A DNA stretch of 36,383 bases, taken from positions 1 to 36,383 of the forward strand of contig NZ_JASCOR010000028.1 of the NCBI RefSeq assembly GCF_029959445.1. Direction: 5' to 3'. Positions 8,280 through 17,600 of this stretch are shown here, piece by piece. Position numbers and translations under genes: made by a program. Each line of letters opens with the position of its first letter. Within the stretch, counting starts at the first letter, position 1. The notes beneath the pieces are model-generated. The model did not search any database. It was not told where the DNA came from and saw only the letters and a list, made by a program, of their open reading frames with translations. The DNA comes from Stenotrophomonas sp. PS02298. GTDB lineage: Bacteria; Pseudomonadota; Gammaproteobacteria; Xanthomonadales; Xanthomonadaceae.

Positions 8280-8295
8280 TTTGATGTACGTCACA
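8280..8295 (+). promoter_or_regulatory. Candidate Clp/CRP-type binding site
   Basis: TTTGA-TGTACG-TCACA matches the CRP/Clp consensus TGTGA-N6-TCACA at 9 of 10 positions. It sits 40-55 bp before the start of the second CSS-EAL gene. In xanthomonads Clp is a CRP homologue whose DNA binding is inhibited by c-di-GMP, so a site before a phosphodiesterase gene would make a regulatory loop. The first copy keeps only the TCACA half (5745-5749). No convincing -10/-35 pair was identified to place the site relative to a promoter. Confidence 0.4.
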
Positions 8296-8334
8296 TAGTG
8301 ATGCAGTAGGTAGCCAACCGGGGATGGCGCATCC

Positions 8335-9966
8335 ATGACAAAACGTTATCGAATCGCAGGGTTGCTGCTGCTCGCCGCAGCGATACTTGCCTGTGTCCCG
8401 GTGGTTTACTCGCTGCACCAGGCGAGAAAACAGGCCATCCGCGAGAAGTACGTGTTGCTCGATGACGTCTCGACGAGCATCCGCCGCGAGGTTGCCGGCA
8501 CCATCGATGTGATCGAACGCTTGAGCACGGAAATGCGCAGCAGCGGGGATACCCCCTGCAGCCCGGAAGGGCTGCTGCGCATGCAGCGCTTCGGTATCAG
8601 CTCGCACATCGTCAAGAGCACGCTGTACCTGCAGGACGGCAAGGTCGCCTGCTCCTCCGGCGGCGCACTGATGCGGCAGATCGTGCTGCCTCGCCACCCC
8701 CTGCGTGCAGCTGACGGCGTGCTGGTCTACACCCAGGTGCAGGTGCCCGGCTTGCCAGAGCGCGAGTACGTGATCCTGGAAAAGGACGGCTACGCGCTGC
8801 TGGTCTTCCCGGACGGGCTGATCTCCCCGTTCGCCCGCCCCGATCTGTCACTCGGCCTGTTCAACAGCATGGACGGCCGCTACGCCGCGCGCCAGGGCAC
8901 GCTGCTGCCAAGCTGGACCACGACGACGGCGGACAAGAACAACGACGGCCACTTCACGGATGCCGAAGCGGGCTATCTGGTGGTGCGCCGCGTACTTCGC
9001 CCGGGTGGCACCGGGGTGATCGTGGCCACACCATTGGCCACGATCGATACGCGCATGGCCCAGTTCGCGCACTGGTTCATCCCGATCGGCATCATCGCCG
9101 GGCTGGCGGTGCTGGGGATGGCGCTGATGATGATCCGCCGCCAATGGTCGACCCGTGCCGAGTTGCTGCGCGCCATCAACAACGGGCACTTCTTCCTGAT
9201 GTACCAGCCGGTGTTCTGCCTGCAGGACGACACCTGCATCGGTGCCGAGGCGCTGCTGCGTTGGCAGCACGAGGACGGCACCGTGGTGCCACCGGACCAC
9301 TTCATTCCCTTCGCCGAGGATGCCGGGCTGATCCAGCTGGTCACCCGCCGGGTCCTGGAACTGGTGGTCCAGGACCTGAGCGGCTTCTTCCGCCAATACC
9401 CGCGCTTCCGCCTCGGCGTGAACCTGTCACCACGCGACCTGCAATCGATGGACACCCCCAGGCTGCTGGCGGATATGCAACGCGCCATCGGTCCCGGCAA
9501 TGGCCTGTTCGTGGTGGAAGCCACCGAGCGTGGCCTGCTGGAGGAAGCCAGCGCTCAGGACGTGGTGGCGGCGATCCACGCAATGGGCATCGAAATCGCC
9601 ATTGATGACTTCGGCACCGGCTATTCCAGCCTCGCCTACCTGACCACCTATCCGTTCGACATCCTCAAGGTGGACAAGAGCTTCACCTCCACCGCCTGCA
9701 CCGAAGCGGTGACCAGCCAGGTCGCCATTCATATCATCGAGCTGGCACGCAGCCTGGGCATGCAGACCCTGGCGGAAGGCATCGAGACCCAGGAACAGGC
9801 CGATTTCTTCCGTAGCAACGGCGTGCTCTACGGGCAGGGTTATTTCTTTGGCCGGCCGATGCGTGCAGCCGATCTGAGTGCTTTCGTGCCGCGGCATACC
9901 CGTCCCGGGCAACATGCCGGAGTTCAGCCGCCGCTGAAGCACACCCCCGCTGCTGCACTGGATTGA
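8335..9966 (+). CDS. CSS-EAL cyclic-di-GMP phosphodiesterase (copy 2)
   Basis: A 543-residue paralogue of the protein at 5789-7426; the two can be aligned without gaps to about residue 520. It has the same layout: helix 1 (about 8-26), CSS domain with cysteines 75 and 106, helix 2 (about 247-267) and an EAL domain. Catalytic residues are all kept: EAL (305-307), Asn363, Glu395, DD (424-425), Lys445 and Glu481. It is predicted to be an active, redox-responsive c-di-GMP phosphodiesterase. The sensor domain differs more than the EAL domain, which suggests the copies answer different inputs. The C-terminus after about residue 520 is unrelated to that of copy 1. Confidence 0.92.
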   Translation: MTKRYRIAGLLLLAAAILACVPVVYSLHQARKQAIREKYVLLDDVSTSIRREVAGTIDVIERLSTEMRSSGDTPCSPEGLLRMQRFGISSHIVKSTLYLQDGKVACSSGGALMRQIVLPRHPLRAADGVLVYTQVQVPGLPEREYVILEKDGYALLVFPDGLISPFARPDLSLGLFNSMDGRYAARQGTLLPSWTTTTADKNNDGHFTDAEAGYLVVRRVLRPGGTGVIVATPLATIDTRMAQFAHWFIPIGIIAGLAVLGMALMMIRRQWSTRAELLRAINNGHFFLMYQPVFCLQDDTCIGAEALLRWQHEDGTVVPPDHFIPFAEDAGLIQLVTRRVLELVVQDLSGFFRQYPRFRLGVNLSPRDLQSMDTPRLLADMQRAIGPGNGLFVVEATERGLLEEASAQDVVAAIHAMGIEIAIDDFGTGYSSLAYLTTYPFDILKVDKSFTSTACTEAVTSQVAIHIIELARSLGMQTLAEGIETQEQADFFRSNGVLYGQGYFFGRPMRAADLSAFVPRHTRPGQHAGVQPPLKHTPAAALD

Positions 9967-10042
9967 TCCGGCGCAATGCGCCTGTAAGGCAAACGCGGGA
10001 GCCTAGCCATATGCGGAATGACCGCAGTTGTGGAAGCTTCCC

Positions 10043-10786
10043 ATGCAACAGGATTTTGCCGGCCGCATTGCGCTGGTTACCGGTGCCGCCTCCGGAATAG
10101 GAGAGGCGGTGGTGCGGCAACTCGCCGCGCGCGGCGCGCAGGTGTTGGCCGCCGATATCGACGGCGATGCTGCCACCGCCGTGGCCATGTCACTGGGCGA
10201 GCAGGTGCACGCCCTGCAGGTGGATGTCAGCGACCCGGACGCGGTGCGGCTGATGGTCAACGCCTGCAACGAGCGTTTTGGCGGCCTGCACCTGGCGGTC
10301 AACAATGCCGGCATCAGCGGCGCCAGCCTGCAGACCGCCGACTACCCATTGGAAGAATGGCACCGCGTGCTCGGGGTCAACCTGCACGGCGTGTTCTACT
10401 CGATGAAGTACGAAATCCCCGCGATCCTTGCCAGTGGCGGCGGTGCCATCGTCAACATGGCCTCGATCCTCGGCAGCAACGGCTGGGCCGGCGCGGCCGC
10501 TTACGTGGCGGCCAAGCACGCACTGGTCGGCATGACCAAGAGCGCGGCACTGGAATACTCCGCGCGCGGTATGCGCATCAATGCGGTAGGTCCGGGCTTC
10601 ATCGATACTCCGTTGCTGCAGAGAATGGACGAGCGCGCCCATGCCGGGCTGGTGGCGCTGCATCCGGCAGGCCGCCTGGGCACGGCGGAGGAAGTAGCGG
10701 CATTGACCTGCTTCCTGTTGTCGGACAAAGCGTCGTTCATCACCGGGAGCTACCACTTGGTCGATGGTGGCTATTCAGCACGATGA
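10043..10786 (+). CDS. Short-chain dehydrogenase/reductase (SDR)
   Basis: A 247-residue classical SDR. It has the Rossmann TGAASGIG cofactor motif (13-20), an acidic residue after strand 2 (ADID, favouring NAD(H)), NNAG (87-90), and the catalytic set Asn113, Ser141, Tyr154 and Lys158 (YVAAK). The C-terminal ITGSYHLVDGGYSAR is typical of the family. The ATG at 10043 is preferred to a TTG at 10028 because GGAAG lies 6 bp before it. It lies 76 bp after the second CSS-EAL gene on the same strand. Substrate is unknown; the fold covers sugar, steroid and alcohol dehydrogenases. Confidence 0.9.
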   Translation: MQQDFAGRIALVTGAASGIGEAVVRQLAARGAQVLAADIDGDAATAVAMSLGEQVHALQVDVSDPDAVRLMVNACNERFGGLHLAVNNAGISGASLQTADYPLEEWHRVLGVNLHGVFYSMKYEIPAILASGGGAIVNMASILGSNGWAGAAAYVAAKHALVGMTKSAALEYSARGMRINAVGPGFIDTPLLQRMDERAHAGLVALHPAGRLGTAEEVAALTCFLLSDKASFITGSYHLVDGGYSAR

Positions 10787-10930
10787 GGTGATGTAACTAC
10801 CGTTTCAGTGTGCGGATTCAGGCTCGCGTTGCGGCGTCGCCGCTTGTTTGCTCCTAACGAATTGCTTACAAATCGGCTACGCCCGTCATGGTGGCGGGCA
10901 CGTAGTCCGGCAATCACCAGGAGCATTCCG

Positions 10931-13855
10931 ATGACGTTGTTACCGCTACGCCCGCGCCGCCTGAGCCGCGCTGTCCGCTTGTCATTGTTGTGCCTGCTGC
11001 CCGGCGCGGCCTTCGCGCAACAGGCGCCAGACAGTACTCCCAAGACCCTGGACAGCATTCAAGTCACGGGTACCCGCATCAAGAAGGCCGAACTGGAAAC
11101 CCAGGTTCCGGTGCAGGTACTCAGCCGCGAAGCCATCGAACGCACCGGTTACAGCTCGGTCGCCGACGTGGTCCAGCACCTCACTGCCAGCGGCGCATCG
11201 CTGAGCACCAAGCTCAACTCCAGCGGCAACTTTGGTTTTCCACCTGATGGCGGCGGTGTCGGCGCCGGTGCGGCGACGGTGGACCTGCGTCATCTCGGAC
11301 CCAAGCGCGTGCTGGTGCTGGTGGACGGCATCCGCTGGGTCAATGAATCCTCCGGCTCGGGCGTGGGCTCGTCGGTGGACTTGAACACCATTCCATTGGC
11401 AATCGTCGATCGCATCGAAGTGCTGGAAGACGGTGCCTCCTCGATCTACGGTTCCGACGCGATTGCCGGCGTGGTCAACATCATCACCAAGAAAGGCGCC
11501 GAAGGCGGACACGTCGAGGTGCAGTACGGCGACTACAACCTCAAGGGCGGCGACACCAGCAGCATCGACCTGAGCTTCGGCGGCAGCAGTGAACGCGCGC
11601 AGTGGATTGTTGGAGCGTCGTGGTTCAAGCAGAAGGAGATCAGCTCGTCCGAATACAAGTGGGCGACCGAACCAGTACCAGGCACCGGCCTGGCCAACGG
11701 CAGCTCGGCCACGCCAGGCGGCCGCACGGTGTTTGCGCCGCCGGACGGCAACAATACGTACGGCGGGCTGTGTCCGCTCGGTCAGGACGCTGCCGGCAAT
11801 CCCATCCCCGGTTCGGCGACCTGCAACATCACCTTGCCCAATGGCGCCAACTTCGCCAACGGGGCCGCGTTCCCCGACGACTTCATCCGCTTTGGTACCG
11901 CCAACCGATTCAACTTCGCACCCTACAACTTGTTGCTGACTCCCAACGAGCGCAAATCGGTTTTCGGCCAGGTGCGCTTTGAATTCACCCCGAATGTCAG
12001 CGGTTGGTTCCGCGGTTTGTACAGCGAGCGCGAGTCCGCCAACCAGGCCGCACCGGAGCCGATCTTCCTCGGCACTGATGCCGGTGTGTACAACGAATGG
12101 GCCGAAACCAAACTGGTCATCTCGGCCAACAATCCGTACAACCCCTTCGGCTTCGACCTGACCACGATGGGGGCCAATCCCAATCTGTTCCTGCTCGGCC
12201 GACGACCGGTGGAAGGCGGCCCGCGCCGCTACGAGCAGGACGTCAAGACCTGGTACGCCGCCGGCGGACTGGACGGCATCTTCGAGGTCAACCAGCGCAC
12301 CTGGAACTGGGACGTCAATGTGATGTCCAGCGAGAGCAAGGCTACCCAGACCAATACCGGCAGCTACAACATCAAACACATCAACCAGGCACTGGGCGAT
12401 CCAGCAGCGTGTGCGGCCATCGCCGGTTGCGTGCCACTGAACCTGTTTGGCGGCCCCGGCACCATCACCCCCGAGATGCTGGCGTGGATCTCGCCGATCG
12501 TGCGTGATCGCAGCAAGAACACCTTGTCGCTGGGCTCGGCCAATATCACCGGCGAGTTGTTCGACATCTGGGCCGGGCCGGTGTCCTTCGCCGCCGGTGC
12601 CGAATGGCGTCGCTACAAGGGCGAATACCACCCCGACCCGATCACCATCGCCGGCGAGTACAACGGCGTGCCGTCCGGCGTGACCATCGGCAGCTACTCG
12701 GTGAAGGAAGCCTATGTCGAGTTCGACGTGCCGCTGGCGCGCGAAGGCTTCTGGGGCAAGAGCCTGGACCTGAGCATTGCCGGGCGCTACTCGGACTACT
12801 CCACCTTCGGCGGCACCAATACCGGCAAGATCGGGCTGCGCTGGCAACCGGCCGATGAGCTGTTGCTGCGCATGTCATTCGCACAGGGCTTCCGCGCACC
12901 GTCCATCGGTGAGTTGTACGGCACGCTGAGCCGCTTCGACGCCACCATCGTCGATCCCTGCAACAACGCCGCATCCACCACTCCCAAATGCGTGGCCGAT
13001 GGCGTACCGCCGGGCTATGAACAGGCCAATCCGCAGATCTCGGTGGTGACCTCCGGCAACCGCGACCTGCAGCCGGAAGAAAGCCGCTCGTTCATGGCCG
13101 GTGCGGTGTGGAGCCCAAGCTGGGCCGAAGACAGCAGCTGGGCCAGCAAGCTCGACCTGGGTGTGACCTTCTACCGCCACACCATCGACAAGGCCATCCA
13201 GGCACCGGACGCGCAGGCCATCATGGACCGCTGCATCGATACCCGCGATGCCGTGGCCTGTGCCAGCTATACCCGCAACGACCGCGGCCAGATCGTGCGC
13301 TTCGAGGACATCCTCGCCAACCTTGGCACCATCAACACCAGTGGCTGGGATTTCAACGCGCATTGGTTGCTGCCGGAGACCGGCTGGGGCCAGCTCGGTT
13401 TCGACTGGAAAGCGACCTGGGTGACGCGCTACGAGCTGATCAACGAATCCGGGCAACCGGAGCCGAAGGGTCCGGGCATCGAAGTCAGTGACAGCTCGAT
13501 CCCGGAATGGAGTTCGACCTTGGCCACCAACTGGGACTTCCACAACTGGAACGTGAACTGGACGATGCGTTACATCGACCGTCTGCGCGAAAGCTGTGCC
13601 GGTGCCAACGGCTTTGCGATCTGCACCGACAGTGTTGCCGATCAGCACTGGCTGGGCGCGACCACCTATCACGACGCACAGGTCAGCTGGCGTACCGATG
13701 CGTGGATGAAGGGCGTAAAGGTGAGCGTCGGTGTCAACAACGTGTTCGACAAGAACCCGCCGATCTGCCTGAGCTGCACGCTCAATGGCTATGACCCGGG
13801 AACCTACGACCTGCCCGGCCGCTACACCTACGCAAGGCTCAGTATCGATTTCTGA
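10931..13855 (+). CDS. TonB-dependent outer-membrane receptor
   Basis: A 974-residue outer-membrane receptor. The signal peptide ends at about residue 29 (AFA/QQ), a TonB-box-like DSIQVTG follows at 41-47, the plug domain covers about 55-190 ([39 protein letters not shown]), and the rest is a long beta-barrel ending in the aromatic residue of RLSIDF. The ATG at 10931 has AGGAG 7 bp upstream; the frame is open further up but lacks a signal there. The barrel contains several cysteine-bearing loops, such as [11 protein letters not shown] and CLSC. No sigma/anti-sigma pair or catabolic cluster flanks it, so the ligand cannot be named; many xanthomonad receptors of this size import plant glycans or peptides. 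Confidence 0.93.
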   Translation: MTLLPLRPRRLSRAVRLSLLCLLPGAAFAQQAPDSTPKTLDSIQVTGTRIKKAELETQVPVQVLSREAIERTGYSSVADVVQHLTASGASLSTKLNSSGNFGFPPDGGGVGAGAATVDLRHLGPKRVLVLVDGIRWVNESSGSGVGSSVDLNTIPLAIVDRIEVLEDGASSIYGSDAIAGVVNIITKKGAEGGHVEVQYGDYNLKGGDTSSIDLSFGGSSERAQWIVGASWFKQKEISSSEYKWATEPVPGTGLANGSSATPGGRTVFAPPDGNNTYGGLCPLGQDAAGNPIPGSATCNITLPNGANFANGAAFPDDFIRFGTANRFNFAPYNLLLTPNERKSVFGQVRFEFTPNVSGWFRGLYSERESANQAAPEPIFLGTDAGVYNEWAETKLVISANNPYNPFGFDLTTMGANPNLFLLGRRPVEGGPRRYEQDVKTWYAAGGLDGIFEVNQRTWNWDVNVMSSESKATQTNTGSYNIKHINQALGDPAACAAIAGCVPLNLFGGPGTITPEMLAWISPIVRDRSKNTLSLGSANITGELFDIWAGPVSFAAGAEWRRYKGEYHPDPITIAGEYNGVPSGVTIGSYSVKEAYVEFDVPLAREGFWGKSLDLSIAGRYSDYSTFGGTNTGKIGLRWQPADELLLRMSFAQGFRAPSIGELYGTLSRFDATIVDPCNNAASTTPKCVADGVPPGYEQANPQISVVTSGNRDLQPEESRSFMAGAVWSPSWAEDSSWASKLDLGVTFYRHTIDKAIQAPDAQAIMDRCIDTRDAVACASYTRNDRGQIVRFEDILANLGTINTSGWDFNAHWLLPETGWGQLGFDWKATWVTRYELINESGQPEPKGPGIEVSDSSIPEWSSTLATNWDFHNWNVNWTMRYIDRLRESCAGANGFAICTDSVADQHWLGATTYHDAQVSWRTDAWMKGVKVSVGVNNVFDKNPPICLSCTLNGYDPGTYDLPGRYTYARLSIDF

Positions 13856-13865
13856 GTTGGAAACG

Positions 13866-13893
13866 ACCAAGGGAGCCGTAAGGCTCCCTTGGT
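13866..13893 (+). terminator. Hairpin after the TonB-dependent receptor gene
   Basis: A perfect 12-bp stem, ACCAAGGGAGCC / GGCTCCCTTGGT, with a GTAA loop, starts 10 bp after the receptor stop codon. The position and stem suggest a terminator, but no T-run follows on the plus strand. It may instead stabilise the 3' end. Confidence 0.5.
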
Positions 13894-13906
13894 CCGATGC
13901 CGTTGT

Positions 13907-14053
13907 TGTAGGAGCGGCGTAAGCCGCGAAACCGGTGGGCGCAAGTGCCCAGTCCACTGGAATTCCTGCTGACCCAACGCCGGGCTTGTCTCGATTGCAG
14001 ATTGATCGACGGCGGCAGGCGGTCCTGCTTCGCGGCGTACGCCGCTCCTACAA
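13907..14053. repeat. Inverted pair of TAGGAGCGGCGTAAGCCGCGA-type repeats
   Basis: One unit (13907-13930) and its inverted partner (14027-14053) carry GGAGCGGCG...CGCCGCTCC-type arms, each with an internal hairpin, and can pair over about 145 bp. The region between the receptor gene and the MAPEG gene holds no open frame of interest. Confidence 0.7.
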
Positions 14054-14065
14054 GAACTGGATTGC

Positions 14066-14443
14066 TCAGCGCAGGAACGCACCAGCGAGCGCCATCAACA
14101 GCAGCACCAGCACCGGCAGCATCGACAGGCCGAAGCCAAGGCCGCGGCTGGATGGGTTGCCGACATAGGCACGCCAGTAGATGAAGCGGCCGACCAGGTA
14201 CACCGCACCAATGCCTGCCACCCATTCGGCTGGCCAGAAGCGTGCGGCGATCAGCATGCTTGGCAGCAGCGCGACCATCAGCTCCAAGGTGTTCATCTGC
14301 ACGCGGTAGGCGCGTTCGAAGCCTTCGTGGCCGGTAACGGCAGGTGCCTTGACGCCGTAGCGGCCACGCGCGCGGCCGACCTGCACAATGAAGAACAAGT
14401 ATTGCAGCACCACCAGGGCGGTGATGATTTCCACGTAATGCAT
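14066..14443 (-). CDS. MAPEG family membrane protein
   Basis: A 125-residue protein with four hydrophobic helices and the MAPEG signature ERAYRVQMNTLE at about residues 43-54 (family motif ERxxxxxxNxxE). MAPEG proteins (microsomal glutathione S-transferase and FLAP relatives) act on lipophilic or glutathione-linked substrates in membranes. Bacterial members are mostly uncharacterised. The ATG at 14443 begins with the usual first helix (IITALVVLQYLFF). It lies downstream of jetC on the same strand but is separated by 250 bp of repeats, so cotranscription is doubtful. Confidence 0.85.
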   Translation of the reverse strand: MHYVEIITALVVLQYLFFIVQVGRARGRYGVKAPAVTGHEGFERAYRVQMNTLELMVALLPSMLIAARFWPAEWVAGIGAVYLVGRFIYWRAYVGNPSSRGLGFGLSMLPVLVLLLMALAGAFLR

Positions 14444-14514
14444 GCTGATATCCGTTGCGCGTGTATTGGGTTATGGGAGGGTAACAAGCGCAGCGTTGGC
14501 TTTGCTTTGGCTGT

Positions 14515-14645
14515 GCTCCCTCCCTTTGGCCGAAGGCCAAGGGGAGGGTTGGGGAGGGGTGCTTTGGCTCAATGCAACAGCAACAGCAGAATCAAAAGCT
14601 CCCCCCATCCGCCCTTCGGGCACCTTCCCCCGCAAGCGGGAGAAG
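14515..14645. repeat. Two palindromic repeat units downstream of jetC
   Basis: At 14515-14570 is a CTCCCTCCCTTTGGCC/GGCCAAGGGGAGGG hairpin unit followed by GGTTGGGGAGGGGTGC. At 14598-14645 is a CCATCCGCCCTTCGGGCACC unit with a CCCGCAAGCGGG hairpin, the same unit as at 23.3 and 32.0 kb. The 14444-14693 gap otherwise contains no gene and no trace of jetD. Confidence 0.75.
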
Positions 14646-14693
14646 CAAAAGCCTGGCGGCCACGACAACAGGAAAAACTTCGCTTCCCTGCCA

Positions 14694-17600
14694 TCAGGCC
14701 GGAATATTCTTCTTCGTCGAAGTCTTCTTCGCAGCTTTCTTCACCGAAGGCTTGGCTTCCGCTTCCACCGCATCTTCCGCATTGGCCTGCGCCATCGCAC
14801 CACGTGCGCGCGCCGGCAGCTTCAGGCGATTGCCTGCGTCGTCGTACTCGATCAGCAGCACGCCTGAGTCATGGCGGCCGCTGATTTCGACGAAACAGGC
14901 ACCGCCGATGAACGGCTCCAGCGTCATCACCGACTTCAGCGGGGTGGCCACCACCATCTGGAAACCGAAGTTCTCGAAGATGTTCATCGCCAAGGCCGTG
15001 AATTCGTTGTCGGCCTTGTCGAAGGCTTCGTCCAATACCACCGCGGCGTAGCGCGGCAGCTCACCGTCTTCGCCACCCAGCTGGTAGCGCAGCGCGGCGG
15101 CAAGACAGGTCGTCGCCAGCTTCTGCCGCTGGCCACCGGACTTGCCGGCGCCACTGCGATAGATTTCAACCTGCTCGCGGGTATCAGCATCCAGCTCGAC
15201 GCCGATGAACTCCACATGCTGGCGTACGTCGAGCACCTGCTCGCGCCAGCGGCGCAGCTCAGGTTCCTGCGCGCCAAGGCGACGTACCAGGTCACGCAAC
15301 ACGTTGAACTGGGACTCGGCCAGCGAGCGGTCTTCGGTCTGCTGGTGGGTCAACACCGCGCGCAACTGCAGCTGGAAGTCCTGCACTTCCGGCAGGCGCC
15401 GGTCGTGCACGTCGATGGCCAGCACGGTGCCGCGGTTGAATGCGACCTGTTCCAGCGAGGCATTGACCTCGTCCATGCGCTGCTTGATCGCCTTGTGCGC
15501 TTCGGCGGTGTGCCGTTGCAGGGCCAGCAGGTTGTTCTTGCTCTGGGTCTGCAGCAGCTCGAAGAAGCGGCCTTCATGGCGCGGCAGACCGTCGCTCTCC
15601 AAGCGGGTCAAACGCGCAAGGAAATCGTCGGCACTGGTCAGCGACACCGTGAAGTCGCCGGAGTCTTCCGGCCACTGCTGGGTGTATTTGCGGAAGCAAT
15701 CGAGCAGATGCTGGGTCAACTTGGCATCACGGCCCTGGCTGCTGCCCAACTCTTCGGCCAGGCCACGCTCGATCACGCGGAAGTGGCTTTCCAGGCTTTC
15801 CAGGTTCAAGCCCGTCAGGATGTTCAGGCGCTCTTCCAGACCTTCGCGCTGCAGCTCGGTCAACGGTGCGCTGGCGACGCGCGCCTGGCCGTTGTCACGC
15901 AATTGCTCCAGGCGTGCGCGCTCACGCGAGAACTGACCGCGTTCCAGCCGCACGTCTTCATAGGTGCGCTTGCCCTGGTCACGCAGGCCGCGGGTCAATT
16001 CGATCTGCTGGCCGATGCGCGCCAGTGCCGTATCACCTTCGCGCAGGTCGACCAGCTGCTCGTCGATATCGCTCAGGCGCTGCAGGCGCGGGCCGACATC
16101 GATTTCGTCCCAGTCGCGCTCGATCAGCGAGTGCGCGGCCAACTGCTTTTCCTGCCCGCTTTCGCGCTGCTTGCGCAGCATTGCCACGTCGGCCTCGCTG
16201 CGGGCGATGCGCTGGGCCAGCTCCTGGCCTTCGCGTTCGAACACACGACGCTTGTCGCGGTTGTCATGGCCCAGCATCCAGCGCTTGCGATCGTTGACCG
16301 CATGCCGGTCGTCCTTCTCGTAGCGGTCGCCCGGGTGCTTGATCTGGCCTTCGCGGGTGATCGCGCGGTCTTCGTTGCGCAGCTGCCCGGCGTTTTCCAC
16401 GCAGGTGTAATCAAAGCGGCGCTGCAGCTCGTTGTAGACCCAGTCGCCGTAGGGATGATCGCGCAGTTGCAGCTTGTGGATCAGCGAACGCTTCTCCGGC
16501 TCGCGTGCGTGCAGCAGTTCGTTGTCACGGATGCGGAAATACACCAGCTTGGTGCCCAGGTGGGTACGGTTGGCCCACTCGGCGACCTGCTGGTGATTCT
16601 TCTCGTCGACCAGCAGCGATTGCGCGAAGCCGTGCAGCACGCGCTCGATCGCACCGCGCCAGCCGATCTGGTCCTCGCGCACCTGGATCAACTCGCCGAC
16701 GAAGGGCAGCGCGGACTCGGACAGGCCGGTGTCGTCGCACAGACGTGCGCGCAGCTGCTGCAGCGGCGCCGGGATCGAACTCGGTGCCGCCTTCAGCGAT
16801 TCCAGTTCCACCCGCAGTGCGGCGAAACGCTTCTCGTCGTCGCGGCGCTCGGCCATGCGCTCGGCGATGGCGTCGTCCACGGTGCCAGCACCGGACTTGG
16901 TGCCATCGATCAAGGCACGCGCCTGCTCCACCTGTTCGGAGAAGCCGCTGGCGGTTTCAGCCAGCACCATGCCGAGCTGGCGGCAGGCGCCTTCCAGCTG
17001 CTTGCGGCGGCGGCTGCGTTCTTCGACCTCGCGTTCGATGCGGATACGCTCGCGCTCGAGTTCGTCGATGCGCTCACCGCCCTGCTCGCGCTGCTGGCGT
17101 TCCAGTTCGACCAGCTTCTGTTCGTGGTTGTCCAGCGACTGCCGGCGCTGCCCTTCCTCGCCCATCAGGCCGCGGTCGAGCATCTCCACTTCCTTCAGGC
17201 GCTCGTTGACCAGCTCGAGACGCTTTTCCTCACGGAAACCGTCGATGCCGATCTGCAGGTCACGCAGCGTCGCCACGCCTTTGCGCAGCGACATCAGGTC
17301 CTGGTGGAAATCACGCGCCGGAGTCAGTGTTTCGACCTGGCGGCGTGCGGTGACCACGGCGTGGTGGGCGCCATCGAGCTCCGCGAAGTCATCGACCAGG
17401 CGGTCGGCCGCTTCGAAAGTGCGCGGCTCTTCCAGCATGAAGCCACGCAGGAAGCCATTGAGATCGCCAAGGTTCTTGGCCGACTGGGTCTTGTGCAGCA
17501 GACGCAGCGCCATGTCGTTGCCGATGCCCAGCAGGTGACGGAAGCGCTCGGCATAACCGGTGAAGCTGTCGAAGTGGCCGACGTCTTCGCCCAGGCGACC

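Noticed and set aside
10028..10042. TTG start for the SDR gene
   Set aside because: The ATG at 10043 has a well-spaced GGAAG and gives the usual short N-terminus before the Rossmann motif.
14444..14693. Possible remnant of jetD after jetC
   Set aside because: Read in all frames, the gap shows only palindromic repeats and no DUF3322/DUF2220-like or Toprim-like segment.
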